16,367 nt of DNA from Chlamydiales bacterium (lineage in GTDB: Bacteria > Chlamydiota > Chlamydiia > Chlamydiales > FEN-1388). Shown in pieces: positions 6,163 through 13,732 of this stretch (positions are counted from its first letter, which is position 1; every line of letters starts with the position of its first letter). The DNA lies in contig JAJFUY010000227.1 in assembly GCA_021372185.1 (NCBI GenBank), positions 1 to 16,367 on the forward strand, written 5' to 3'. A program made the position numbers and the translations under genes. The notes under the pieces are model-generated. The model had not been told where the DNA came from. It did no database searches and worked only from the letters and a program-made list of their open reading frames with translations.

Positions 6163-7803
6163 TTAATCGCCTTGGTGGGCTTTGATTGCGTCGTCGATTT
6201 TCTTTTTCACCTCTTGGAGGTTAAAAGATGCAGGGTCTTGCATTGGAGGGTAGTTAATGGCTGTTTGGCCAAGTTTGCCTACAATGTCTTGCACTAATAC
6301 AAAGCGCCAGAACTCGCGGGCAAAAAATCCTGACATGTAATCAGCTGAGCCTTGGCCCATATTTTGTATGGCTGTGCGTTCAAATGGGTCTTGGCGAAGG
6401 TTGTAGATTAGTGGCATATCAAGTGGAACTTTAGGACCTGGCCAGCCATCTGGTTGGTCATAAAACTGGAACTTAAAGTTGTTAATACGTAGCGCGCCAA
6501 GTGTTGATCCGCCAAAGTAAAAGATCTCTTGGCGATTTGATGGGCCTTTGCCAGTTAATAGGTTTGTTTGGTCATAGCCATCGAGGTGGTTTTTGTAGGT
6601 TCTGTCACCTAGCTGTACGCCATCTAATAGCTGCTTTGTAATATTTGGGTTGCCAGCGGCAGTACAAAGTGTTGGGAACCAGTCAAGGCCTGAGAAAATG
6701 CCGTTTTCTACAGTTCCTGGTTTAATTTTACCTGGCCAGCGGATAATGCAAGGCACTCTAAAGCCGCCTTCATAGATAGTACCTTTTTGCATGCGAAATG
6801 GTGTCATACCGCCATCTGGCCATGTCACAACCTCGGCTCCGTTATCTGTTGTCAAAATTACGATGGTATTGTCTTTTTCACCCATATCTTCAAGCTTTTT
6901 CATGAGTGCGCCCACTATGTCATCAGTTTGGGCCATACCGGCCTCTTCTATGCCATAGTTCGTGTCGCTATTCATTAGCGCCTTATATTTAGGCGATAAA
7001 AACGTCCAGATGTGCATACGTGTGGTGTTGTGCCAGATAAAAAATGGCTTGCCTTGCTCTTTTGCTTTGTCCATAAAGGCTAAAGAGTCATTGATTAACA
7101 CATCATCAAATGTTTCCATGTTGTACTTTATGCCTTCCATCGGATGTGGAGGCAGCGGGCCATCGTCAACGATTTTTTGCTTACCCACTTTTCCCCAGCG
7201 AGGCTCTACTGTTTGGTCATCAACATTGGTTGCCCAAGTGTGAATGACGTTTCTGGGGCCATATTTTGCGCGAAATGCCGGATCTTTTGGGTATGAGTGC
7301 CAATAAGGATCGCTCATAGCATCAAGGTGATAGAGATACCCGTGAAATTCATCAAAGCCATGCACAGTGGGGAGGTATTTATTTAAATCACCAAGGTGGT
7401 TTTTGCCAAACTGGCCTGTTGCGTATCCAAGTGATTTTAAAGCTGTTGCGAGTGTACAGGCTTGAGCGGGAATGCCCACATCAGCTCCTGCTTGGCCAAC
7501 CGTAGTAAGACCTGTACGTATAGGAAGCTCACCCGTAATAAAGTTGGCTCGGCCTGCTGTGCAGCTAGCTTCAGCGTAGTAGTCAGTAAAGCGCATCCCT
7601 TCTGCTGCAAGCTTATCCATATTAGGCGTTTTACCAGACATAATGCCTTGGTTATACGCGCCAATATTAAACCAGCCCATATCATCTACCATGATCACTA
7701 AAATATTTGGCTGTTTAGCGGGTTTTTCTGCTGCGTAGCAAGAAGAAAAAAGCAGCGTAGCGCCCAATAAATATGAGCATAAATTTCCAATTCGTAGCCC
7801 CAT
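6163..7803 (-). CDS. Exported sulfatase (formylglycine-dependent, S1 family)
   Basis: Alkaline-phosphatase-superfamily hydrolase that cleaves sulfate esters; substrate unknown. The start at 7803 is chosen because AGGAG lies 7 bases before it and a signal peptide follows at once (residues 1-24, ending FSSCYA before AEKP); the open frame extends 18 codons further upstream without support and into the promoter. The 546-residue protein has metal ligands VDDMG (39-43, D40/D41), the formylglycine core CTAGR (C81, R85) in EASCTAGRANFITGELP, K134/H136 in FGKNH, and the TTDNG metal site (D320/N321). The core is CxAxR rather than the CxPxR typical of human enzymes; many bacterial sulfatases of this subgroup have CTAGR. 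A dedicated maturase gene (FGE) lies upstream on the same strand. A phosphonate monoester hydrolase is a less likely alternative. Confidence 0.93.
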   Translation of the reverse strand: MGLRIGNLCSYLLGATLLFSSCYAAEKPAKQPNILVIMVDDMGWFNIGAYNQGIMSGKTPNMDKLAAEGMRFTDYYAEASCTAGRANFITGELPIRTGLTTVGQAGADVGIPAQACTLATALKSLGYATGQFGKNHLGDLNKYLPTVHGFDEFHGYLYHLDAMSDPYWHSYPKDPAFRAKYGPRNVIHTWATNVDDQTVEPRWGKVGKQKIVDDGPLPPHPMEGIKYNMETFDDVLINDSLAFMDKAKEQGKPFFIWHNTTRMHIWTFLSPKYKALMNSDTNYGIEEAGMAQTDDIVGALMKKLEDMGEKDNTIVILTTDNGAEVVTWPDGGMTPFRMQKGTIYEGGFRVPCIIRWPGKIKPGTVENGIFSGLDWFPTLCTAAGNPNITKQLLDGVQLGDRTYKNHLDGYDQTNLLTGKGPSNRQEIFYFGGSTLGALRINNFKFQFYDQPDGWPGPKVPLDMPLIYNLRQDPFERTAIQNMGQGSADYMSGFFAREFWRFVLVQDIVGKLGQTAINYPPMQDPASFNLQEVKKKIDDAIKAHQGD

Positions 7804-7828
7804 ACTATGACTCCTGTAATTTTTTTGA

Positions 7829-7857
7829 AAACTAACAAGGAAATGCAGGTTTGTCAA
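7829..7857 (-). promoter_or_regulatory. Promoter of the sulfatase gene
   Basis: On the minus strand a perfect TTGACA (7852-7857) is followed after 17 bases by TAGTTT (7829-7834), which is preceded by TGT like an extended -10. Transcription would begin near 7822, leaving a short leader with AGGAG seven bases before ATG 7803. This gives the sulfatase a transcript of its own, independent of the FGE and GNAT genes upstream. The preceding bases hold an imperfect CGAGA...TCTCG stem but no convincing terminator. Confidence 0.6.
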
Positions 7858-7920
7858 TATATATTTTTATTTTAATAACTGCGAGACTCCTGATTTCTCG
7901 ATGTACGCTACGAAAAAAAT

Positions 7921-8787
7921 TTAGCCTAGCTCAAATGAAGTGATGCCATAAACTTTGTCGAGCAGTATTTTTGGAGGTGTGCTTGTGTACATCCTGGCTG
8001 TTTCAAATATTTTTTTGCCACTGTATGTATTGGCAATTTGTAGTGAGAGTGGGTTGCATTCAGGGACATCTAAGTAAATGGGTTTATTGAGAGCATAGCC
8101 TTGGAGGCTATTGAAGATTTTGTAAGCTGTAGGAGAGTTGTCTGCAAAAAGCGGGCCAATTTTATAGACTTCTTTGCAGGTTCGAATTATTCCATACCCT
8201 TCAACTTTGTTATCGTTCAATACAGCAACACCCTTGGCGTTTGGCATGGCGAGCCATGCCTTTAAAAATGTGTCGCGATTGAGGCCACAAATGGCTTCAT
8301 CATATGCACGTAAGAGTTCAAAGGGAACATGTTCAACTGTAACTGTATCTAACGAGGTGGCTGTTTTTGGTAGTATTTCGTAGCGAATGTTTCTGTAGTA
8401 AAGACTAAAGCCAGATTTTTTGTAGTTTGCCTGTTCTTGTAGTACTCCATCAAGTCCGATGCTGCGTCCTTTTGCATACTCCATGGCGTGGTTCCACAGC
8501 TGTATGCCGTACCCTTTTTTACGAAATGGCTTTTCAACAATATAGAAGCCTAAAAATGCAAAGTAAGGGTCATAGCAAACATTGGAGATACAGCCTATAG
8601 GCTTACCGTTAAGCTTGCCTATAAAAAAGCCATGGGGATCTTGGGCATAAAAGGCTTGTGCGTCATAGAGGCCGGGGGCCCAACCTTCTTTGCCTGCAAG
8701 TGAGAGCATATAGGCAAGATCTTCTTCACCTGCCTCCTCAATGATAAACCTTTCCATATCCCGTTTATCTTTTTTTGCCATCATCAT
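7921..8787 (-). CDS. GNAT-family N-acetyltransferase with a second GNAT-like domain
   Basis: A 288-residue protein with two parts. The N-terminal GNAT domain (about 13-135) carries the acetyl-CoA pyrophosphate loop RKKGYG (89-94) within FYIVEKPFRKKGYGIQLWNH, and ends with ANYKKSGFSLYYRNIRYE. The C-terminal part (about 150-285), with GYGIIRTCKEVYKIGPLFADN and LDVPECNPLSLQ, resembles the YitH-type second GNAT domain (Acetyltransf_18). Members acetylate small molecules or proteins; the substrate cannot be told. The start codon follows the FGE stop with no gap, and ATGATGATG offers three possible starts with only a weak ribosome site, so translation probably depends on coupling to FGE. Its place between a sulfatase and its maturase suggests a metabolic link, perhaps an amino-sugar substrate, but this is inference. 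Confidence 0.85.
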   Translation of the reverse strand: MMMAKKDKRDMERFIIEEAGEEDLAYMLSLAGKEGWAPGLYDAQAFYAQDPHGFFIGKLNGKPIGCISNVCYDPYFAFLGFYIVEKPFRKKGYGIQLWNHAMEYAKGRSIGLDGVLQEQANYKKSGFSLYYRNIRYEILPKTATSLDTVTVEHVPFELLRAYDEAICGLNRDTFLKAWLAMPNAKGVAVLNDNKVEGYGIIRTCKEVYKIGPLFADNSPTAYKIFNSLQGYALNKPIYLDVPECNPLSLQIANTYSGKKIFETARMYTSTPPKILLDKVYGITSFELG

Positions 8788-9828
8788 TTATTTAATAGGG
8801 TAGTCTTGCGCACAACGAAAGCCTAAATGATTGAGGCTTGTATCCGGGCTTGTTTTCATGCGGGCGGTAATGGTGTAGCCTTTGCAGTAGCTTGCATGGC
8901 ACAAAAATGACCCTCCGCGATGTACATATTTTTTGGCATAGGGTTCATCTGGGTCAAAGCTTGAGATGGGGCCTGTTGGATTATCTACAGGAGATTTTTG
9001 GTAGTAATTGGCGTGATATAAGTCTTGGCACCACTGCCAGACATTGCCGGCCATGTCGTAAAGGCCGTAGGGGTTAGCAGGGTAGGCTTTTACTGGTGTT
9101 GTACCATAGTAGCCATTACTTTTAGTGCTTTTATGAGGGAATTCTCCGTGCCAGATATTGCACTGGGGGTTTTGTTCATTAAATTCTTCGTTTCCCCATA
9201 CGTAGCGTACATCTTTTTGTCCGCCACAGGCAGCATATTCCCATTCAGCTTCTGTGGGTAGGCGCTTATTTGCCCATTTGGCATAAGCCTCTGCATCATA
9301 CCATGAGATGTGCACTACGGGGTGATCTTCTTTTCCGGTTATAGTGCTCTCTGGGCCTAAAGGATGCTTCCAGTTAGCGCCGCGTGTCCATTCCCACCAG
9401 GCGTTACTATTATGTAGCGCAATTGGTGTAGCAGATGGCTTAAAGACTAAAGATGCGGCAACTAGTGCCTCAGGAGGTGGTTGTGGTGTGCCTGGAGGCA
9501 CTTGGCTCATAATTTCTGCAAGTGTTGGGGCTTTTTCGGCCGTGGTGATATAACCTGTAGCTGTAACAAAGGCCTGAAATTGTCGATTAGTAACAGGTGT
9601 GGCATCTAGATAAAAGCTCCGTATCACAACCTTGTGAGCTGGTTTTTGATCAGATCGCACATCAGCTGCAGATGAACCCATTACAAATTCACCACCAGGA
9701 ATAAATACCATGCCCATGGGAGTGATGATGTTAGAAGAAAAGCGAGGCGGATGATTTTGGCAGCAGCAATCTGCATAACAAATGCTACAGCAAAACAGTA
9801 AAACATAAAAAATAATTTTAAATTTCAC
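8788..9828 (-). CDS. Formylglycine-generating enzyme, exported (sulfatase maturase)
   Basis: SUMF1-family copper oxidase that converts the sulfatase active-site cysteine to formylglycine using O2. The start is GTG at 9828: GAGG sits 7 bases upstream and an in-frame stop precedes it. The 346-residue protein has an N-terminal signal peptide (1-19, MKFKIIFYVLLFCCSICYA), then DCCCQN, and the FGE-sulfatase fold from about 36 (MVFIPGGEFVMGS). The C-terminal active site is intact: RGGSFLCHASYC (304-315) with C310 and C315 matching the copper-binding cysteines of human FGE (C336/C341), then LNHLGFRCA. The conserved RLPTEAEWEYAA (189-200) and GLYDMAGNVWQWC (255-267) are present. Both catalytic cysteines argue for a true FGE rather than EgtB or PvdO. 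First gene of an operon with the GNAT gene, two genes from its likely client. The N-terminal cysteines recall the CxC extension of ER-resident FGE. Confidence 0.92.
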   Translation of the reverse strand: MKFKIIFYVLLFCCSICYADCCCQNHPPRFSSNIITPMGMVFIPGGEFVMGSSAADVRSDQKPAHKVVIRSFYLDATPVTNRQFQAFVTATGYITTAEKAPTLAEIMSQVPPGTPQPPPEALVAASLVFKPSATPIALHNSNAWWEWTRGANWKHPLGPESTITGKEDHPVVHISWYDAEAYAKWANKRLPTEAEWEYAACGGQKDVRYVWGNEEFNEQNPQCNIWHGEFPHKSTKSNGYYGTTPVKAYPANPYGLYDMAGNVWQWCQDLYHANYYQKSPVDNPTGPISSFDPDEPYAKKYVHRGGSFLCHASYCKGYTITARMKTSPDTSLNHLGFRCAQDYPIK

Positions 9829-9862
9829 ACATAAACCTCATTTGGTTCTTATCTACCACACC

Positions 9863-9868
9863 TATAAT
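9863..9868 (+). promoter_or_regulatory. Possible -10 box in the FGE/rsmB divergent region
   Basis: A perfect TATAAT lies 65 bases before the rsmB start. The -35 region 16 to 18 bases upstream (around TTTGGT, 9841-9846) is poor, so this is a weak call. The 104-base gap must hold promoters in both directions. Confidence 0.25.
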
Positions 9869-9899
9869 TAAAATGCCGATACAATTTTAGAGAGATTTT

Positions 9900-9915
9900 C
9901 GCTACACTTGTAGCG
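9900..9915. promoter_or_regulatory. Perfect inverted repeat between divergent genes
   Basis: CGCTACA-CT-TGTAGCG is a perfect 7-base inverted repeat with a 2-base centre, 17 bases before the rsmB start codon and 71 bases from the FGE start. It could be an operator or a hairpin in the rsmB leader. No known regulator site is recognised. Confidence 0.35.
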
Positions 9916-9932
9916 TAACAGGGTATTAAATA

Positions 9933-11090
9933 ATGACAAAACCAAGAGATGCAGCCTTTTTGGCCCTCGACGCCTACTTCCGAGAAGGAATTTTTGTTGA
10001 CGAGACGCTAGAAAAGTTTAAAAAAGATCTGTCTATGCGCGACTTTGCCTTGGCCTACGAGCTTGCCTCAGGGGTTGTCAGGCGAAAAAATACCCTTGAC
10101 ACTATGGCAGTAAAGCTTTTAGCTACCCCTAAAAAGCGTCCAGAAAAAGTGCTCTTGCGTCTTTGTCTGTACCAGATGCTCTTTTTGGATCGCATCCCAG
10201 ATTTTGCCATTGGCGATGAAATGGTGGGTCTTGCTAAGCGATACACTTCCGTTGTGTATGCCAAATTCTTAAACTCTTTTTTGCGCAAGAATTTATCAAA
10301 CTGTTCTTTAGATGATCTTACAGAGTTAGAAAAACTTTCATACCCCGATTTTTTTTCTGATAGGCTAGTGGCACGCTACGGCAAAAACAAAGCTCTAGAA
10401 ATTATGGAGCTTGGCAACACAAAAGTGCCTCATTTTGCGCGCGATAGACAAGAAATGACAATGGTAGCACTCGACGGCAAAAACCTTGATGATTTTGCCA
10501 CCAATAAACGCTACTACATCCAAAATCCTACGCAATTTGCCATCTACTCAGAGCTCAAAAATGGGCTTAAAGCTATTCCTAAATCAATTTTAGACCTAAC
10601 GGCCTCCCCGGGTGGCAAAACAATACTTTTGCATGATTTTTTTCCCGATGCAGTACTCTTTGCTAATGACTTAAACGACAAAAAAGTAGCTAAGCTTAAA
10701 GAAAATCTAAAGAAATATAAGATCGACGCCACGCTCTCAGCGGCATCCGGCCTTCAATTTCCAGAATACAGAAAGTTTGACCTTGTAGTAGTAGACGCCC
10801 CATGTTCAAATACAGGGTGCCTCTACAAGTGTCCGGAAGCAAGATGGCGCTTAAACGCAAAAGAACTTGAAGCAAGTGTAGATTTACAAAGAAAGCTTTT
10901 GCAAAAAGCCATCAACATAGTGGCTCCAGGCGGCACAATCTGGTATTCCACCTGCTCAATTTTGCCAGAAGAAAACGAAGAGCTCGTAGCCTCAATCCCC
11001 CAATTAAAAGTGCTAAGCCAAACCCTAGTGCTACCCAACAAAGAAGGCAACGAAGGCGGCTTCGGCGCCTTCTTGACCTGCGCTAAATAA
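9933..11090 (+). CDS. rsmB: RsmB/Sun-type 16S rRNA (cytosine-5) methyltransferase
   Basis: The RsmB family methylates C967 of 16S rRNA. The 385-residue protein begins with a NusB-like all-helical RNA-binding domain (about 4-130) followed by a NOL1/NOP2/Sun SAM-dependent domain. Visible motifs are YIQNPTQFAIYSEL (195-208; usually QDxxSQ), motif I LDLTASPGGKT (220-230), ANDLN (244-248), motif IV VDAPCSNTG (287-295, C291) and motif VI YSTCSILPEEN (338-348, C341, the expected nucleophile). It is shorter than E. coli RsmB (429) and motif I has TASPGG in place of CAAPGG, so target specificity should be checked; RsmF-like enzymes lack the NusB part. AGGG lies 9 bases before the ATG. It ends 20 bases before a hairpin repeat. 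Confidence 0.85.
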   Translation: MTKPRDAAFLALDAYFREGIFVDETLEKFKKDLSMRDFALAYELASGVVRRKNTLDTMAVKLLATPKKRPEKVLLRLCLYQMLFLDRIPDFAIGDEMVGLAKRYTSVVYAKFLNSFLRKNLSNCSLDDLTELEKLSYPDFFSDRLVARYGKNKALEIMELGNTKVPHFARDRQEMTMVALDGKNLDDFATNKRYYIQNPTQFAIYSELKNGLKAIPKSILDLTASPGGKTILLHDFFPDAVLFANDLNDKKVAKLKENLKKYKIDATLSAASGLQFPEYRKFDLVVVDAPCSNTGCLYKCPEARWRLNAKELEASVDLQRKLLQKAINIVAPGGTIWYSTCSILPEENEELVASIPQLKVLSQTLVLPNKEGNEGGFGAFLTCAK

Positions 11091-11110
11091 CCTCATAGAG
11101 TTTTTATATC

Positions 11111-11162
11111 GTTTTAGAGCCCTTCAGGGCGACTGAAACGTTGCCCTGAAGGGCTCTAAAAC
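11111..11162. repeat. Solo palindromic unit related to the large nested elements
   Basis: Perfect 20-base arms (11111-11130 and 11143-11162, starting GTTTTAGAGCCC) enclose a 12-base loop GACTGAAACGTT. Bases 11118-11140 are identical to the left tip of the element at 15519 (GAGCCCTTCAGGGC then GACTGAAACG), and the right arm matches that element's right tip through CTCTAAAAC. It is therefore the outer unit alone, with all inner parts missing. It lies between the convergent rsmB and pepA genes. The strand following the stem is A-rich rather than T-rich, so it is not a canonical intrinsic terminator, although the hairpin might stabilise both mRNA ends. Confidence 0.88.
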
Positions 11163-11168
11163 TTAAAT

Positions 11169-12368
11169 TCAAAATGCCCAGGGACATTGATGGATGAATG
11201 CTTCTAGTAGACGCACGCCGTAGCCGGTGGGGCCCTCTTTTGTCCAGGCAACGCCTGCAATGTCTATGTGTGCCCAGGCTTTTATTTTTACAAAGCGTTT
11301 TAAGAACTCGGCGGCGGCGCCATTTTCGCCCCAGCCTTCATTGCCTAAGTTTTTCATGTCGGCAACTGGTGATTCAATCTGCTTTGCAAAATATTCGCCC
11401 ATGGGCATTCTCCAGAGGGCATCGCCTGATACTTCGGCTGCAGCCTCTAGTTTTTTAACTAGGTTTACATCATCTGAATAAAGAGCAGCATAGGCACTAC
11501 CTAAACTTGCAAACGTCTCTTGTGTCAGCGTACCTAAATCAATCATCATACGAGGATTAAAACGCTCTTGGGCATAGTGCATGCAGTCGGCAAGCACTAG
11601 GCGGCCTTCGGCATCAGTATCTTGGATTTCGATTGTCTGCCCAGACATTGTGGTGATAACATCACCTGGCTTTAGCGCTTTGCCATCTGGCATATTTTCT
11701 ACTAAGCCAATAATGCCCACCACATTTGTGGGGCACTTATTTATGGCAAGTGCCTGCATGAGGCCTACTACAGTGCCGGCTGCTGCTTTATCCCACTTCA
11801 TCTGGTACTGCTGGGCAATGGGTTTTAGGCATACACCTCCAGAATCAAAACAGACGCCTTTACCAACCACTGCGATAGGCTGTTCGTCATTTACCTTCCA
11901 CGAAATGCACGCCACACATGGCTTGTAGCCGCTTCCTTGGCTTACGGCAAGAAGGGCGGTCATGCCAATCTTTTGCAAAGCCTCTTCATCTAAAATTTCA
12001 ACTTCAAGGCCGTATTGTGTTAACTCTAATACCCGCTCAGCATAAGCCATAGGATATAAACAGTTGGCAGGTTCTGATGTTAAACTTTGAGCCAAATGTA
12101 CGCCTTCAATGACCGCAAGCTTACGGCTAAATTGACGTTCTAGCTCTTCTGGATTATCAGAGACTACCACAATTTTTTCTAGTTTTGGCGCCTTTATGCT
12201 TTTGTATTTATCAAAAGTAAAGCTTGCCAAAAGCACCTTTTCAAGTAGATCAAGAGAATTTACTACAAGCACCTTGTTTTTAGACTTGCAGAGGGTTTTT
12301 GCATCTTGATCACAAAGGCTTAGCACTTGATCATCGGGCATTTTGTTTGTGTATTCTATTGTAATCAT
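11169..12368 (-). CDS. pepA: Leucyl aminopeptidase (M17 family), short form
   Basis: Two-metal aminopeptidase that removes N-terminal residues from peptides in the cytoplasm. The ATG at 12368 overlaps the stop of the transporter gene upstream (ATGA), which decides the start; the open frame extends 14 codons further but inside that gene. The 399-residue protein keeps all metal and catalytic residues: K170 and D175 in VVGKGVCFDSGG, K182, D193 in KWDKAAAG, and D252, E254 and R256 in DTDAEGRLVLAD. These sit exactly 100 below the E. coli PepA numbers (K270, D275, K282, D293, D352, E354, R356), so the N-terminal domain is about 100 residues shorter. The usual N in NTDAEGR is D here. It is coupled to a peptide transporter, which fits hydrolysis of imported peptides. 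Confidence 0.93.
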   Translation of the reverse strand: MITIEYTNKMPDDQVLSLCDQDAKTLCKSKNKVLVVNSLDLLEKVLLASFTFDKYKSIKAPKLEKIVVVSDNPEELERQFSRKLAVIEGVHLAQSLTSEPANCLYPMAYAERVLELTQYGLEVEILDEEALQKIGMTALLAVSQGSGYKPCVACISWKVNDEQPIAVVGKGVCFDSGGVCLKPIAQQYQMKWDKAAAGTVVGLMQALAINKCPTNVVGIIGLVENMPDGKALKPGDVITTMSGQTIEIQDTDAEGRLVLADCMHYAQERFNPRMMIDLGTLTQETFASLGSAYAALYSDDVNLVKKLEAAAEVSGDALWRMPMGEYFAKQIESPVADMKNLGNEGWGENGAAAEFLKRFVKIKAWAHIDIAGVAWTKEGPTGYGVRLLEAFIHQCPWAF

Positions 12369-13732
12369 GTTGAAACTACCTTTTTCTTTTTGTTTAGTAA
12401 TAGTGCGCATACTGCTAAGGCACCTAATGCTATGAGTAAAAATCCGTTGCTATACACCTGTATGGATGTATCTTGTTCACTTACTGTCATCATCTGGCTT
12501 AACGCCCCGCTAAAAAGATTAGCTAAAGAGTAGCCAATAGAAACTGCGCCCATTATAAGCCCTGATATTGCTCTTGGGGCAACAACTGATGCCGTTACAA
12601 ACACCGTTGGGCCTATTAACAGCTCGCCAAGAGAAATACAGACTATACTTACTATGGTAAATGCAAGTGGCACCATCTGGTTGCTCACCATACATCCCAT
12701 GTAAAGTGTTCCAAAGGCTAAGGCAAGTAGGCCAAAACCTATGCCAATTTTGACAAAATCCGGCACGTATATTTTTTGAACAAGCTTTGCAACAAGTGGC
12801 CCCATAAGCAAGATGGTGAGGGGATTGCACGTTACAAGCGATGCTGCCGGAATCACGCCAAAAAGGGTATTGCGGTCAACATGGCGCTCGCCAAAAAGCA
12901 CCAAACTTGAACCCAGTTGCTCTTCACAGCCATAGTAGAGCACTAAAAATACCAAGTAGAGCCCAAGGCGTTTATAGCCCTGCATTTCTTGTGGCGAGGC
13001 GTTTTTAATTTGGGTGTACATGTAATAGAGCACACCAAAAGCCACTACAGGTACAATGTAGGTAACATGTTGGTAGTTGGCAAGCCCATAAGCGCTAGCG
13101 ATTGCTGCCACAACGAGTATCCCAACACCGGCAGTATTTGCACATCGAATAGGTTTAGCAATTGAGCCATAATTGGTAAGAATATTTCTTCCAAAATACA
13201 GCACAATAAGTCCTGACAGCATACCTAAGGCAGCAAGGCCAAAGCCTGCATGCCAGCCGTATACTTCTCCCACAATACCGCACAGTATGGCGGCAATAAA
13301 GCCGCCAATATTTATACCGGTATATAAAAGGGTGTAACCTGCATTTCTACGAGGGTCATTTTCCTCATAAAATTGGCCTACAAGCGCTGTGATATTTGAG
13401 CGAAAGAGGCTCGTTCCTGCAATAATGCATCCAAGACCTAATAAAAAGGCATCTGATAGCGCCATGCATATGTGTCCGAGCGCTATGGTGATACCCCCAA
13501 GTACTATAGAGCGCTTGAGGCCAAGAAAACGGTCGGCGGCAATGCCGCCAACCACGCCACCAAGCTCTACAAGTGTTGTGTAGAGGGCATACATGCCAAA
13601 TGCTTTTTCGTCTGAGTAGGCAAGTTCTTTTACCATGTACAATACGAGTAGCACCCGCATGCCATAGTAGCTAAAGCATTCCCACATAGAGACAAAGTTT
13701 AAAAGATATAAGGCTTTTGGTTGTGATTTCAT
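12365..13732 (-). CDS. POT/PTR2-family peptide transporter with altered signature residues
   Basis: Major-facilitator protein of the proton-dependent oligopeptide transporter family, 455 residues with at least 12 hydrophobic helices. Family marks are WECFSYYGMRVLLVLYM (17-33), the MFS loop GGIAADRFLGLKRS (62-75), YEENDPRRNAGYTLLYTGIN (122-141; PTR2 signature) and SLGELLIGP near residue 365. The proton-coupling motif, normally ExxERFxYYG, reads SMWECFSYYG: the first Glu is Ser15 and the Arg is Cys19, only Glu18 remaining. The following FKPN-type motif reads LFRSN (109-113), with Arg111 in place of the usual Lys. Substrate or coupling may therefore differ from di/tripeptide-proton symport. ATGA overlaps join it to the 407-aa gene before and pepA after, making a peptide-uptake and hydrolysis operon. 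Confidence 0.88.
   Translation of the reverse strand: MKSQPKALYLLNFVSMWECFSYYGMRVLLVLYMVKELAYSDEKAFGMYALYTTLVELGGVVGGIAADRFLGLKRSIVLGGITIALGHICMALSDAFLLGLGCIIAGTSLFRSNITALVGQFYEENDPRRNAGYTLLYTGINIGGFIAAILCGIVGEVYGWHAGFGLAALGMLSGLIVLYFGRNILTNYGSIAKPIRCANTAGVGILVVAAIASAYGLANYQHVTYIVPVVAFGVLYYMYTQIKNASPQEMQGYKRLGLYLVFLVLYYGCEEQLGSSLVLFGERHVDRNTLFGVIPAASLVTCNPLTILLMGPLVAKLVQKIYVPDFVKIGIGFGLLALAFGTLYMGCMVSNQMVPLAFTIVSIVCISLGELLIGPTVFVTASVVAPRAISGLIMGAVSIGYSLANLFSGALSQMMTVSEQDTSIQVYSNGFLLIALGALAVCALLLNKKKKVVST

Noticed and set aside
7804..7857. An 18-codon N-terminal extension of the sulfatase
   Set aside because: It would run through the TTGACA/-10 promoter and would place the signal peptide internally; the AGGAG site marks the ATG at 7803.
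11111..11130. GTTTTAGAGC at the hairpin resembles the start of type II CRISPR repeats
   Set aside because: There is no regularly spaced repeat array and no cas gene; the sequence is one arm of a perfect palindrome shared with the intergenic elements.
11111..11162. Bidirectional intrinsic terminator between rsmB and pepA
   Set aside because: The stem starts with GTTTTA and ends with TAAAAC, so the U-tract is on the wrong side in both directions; it is better explained as a repeat unit.
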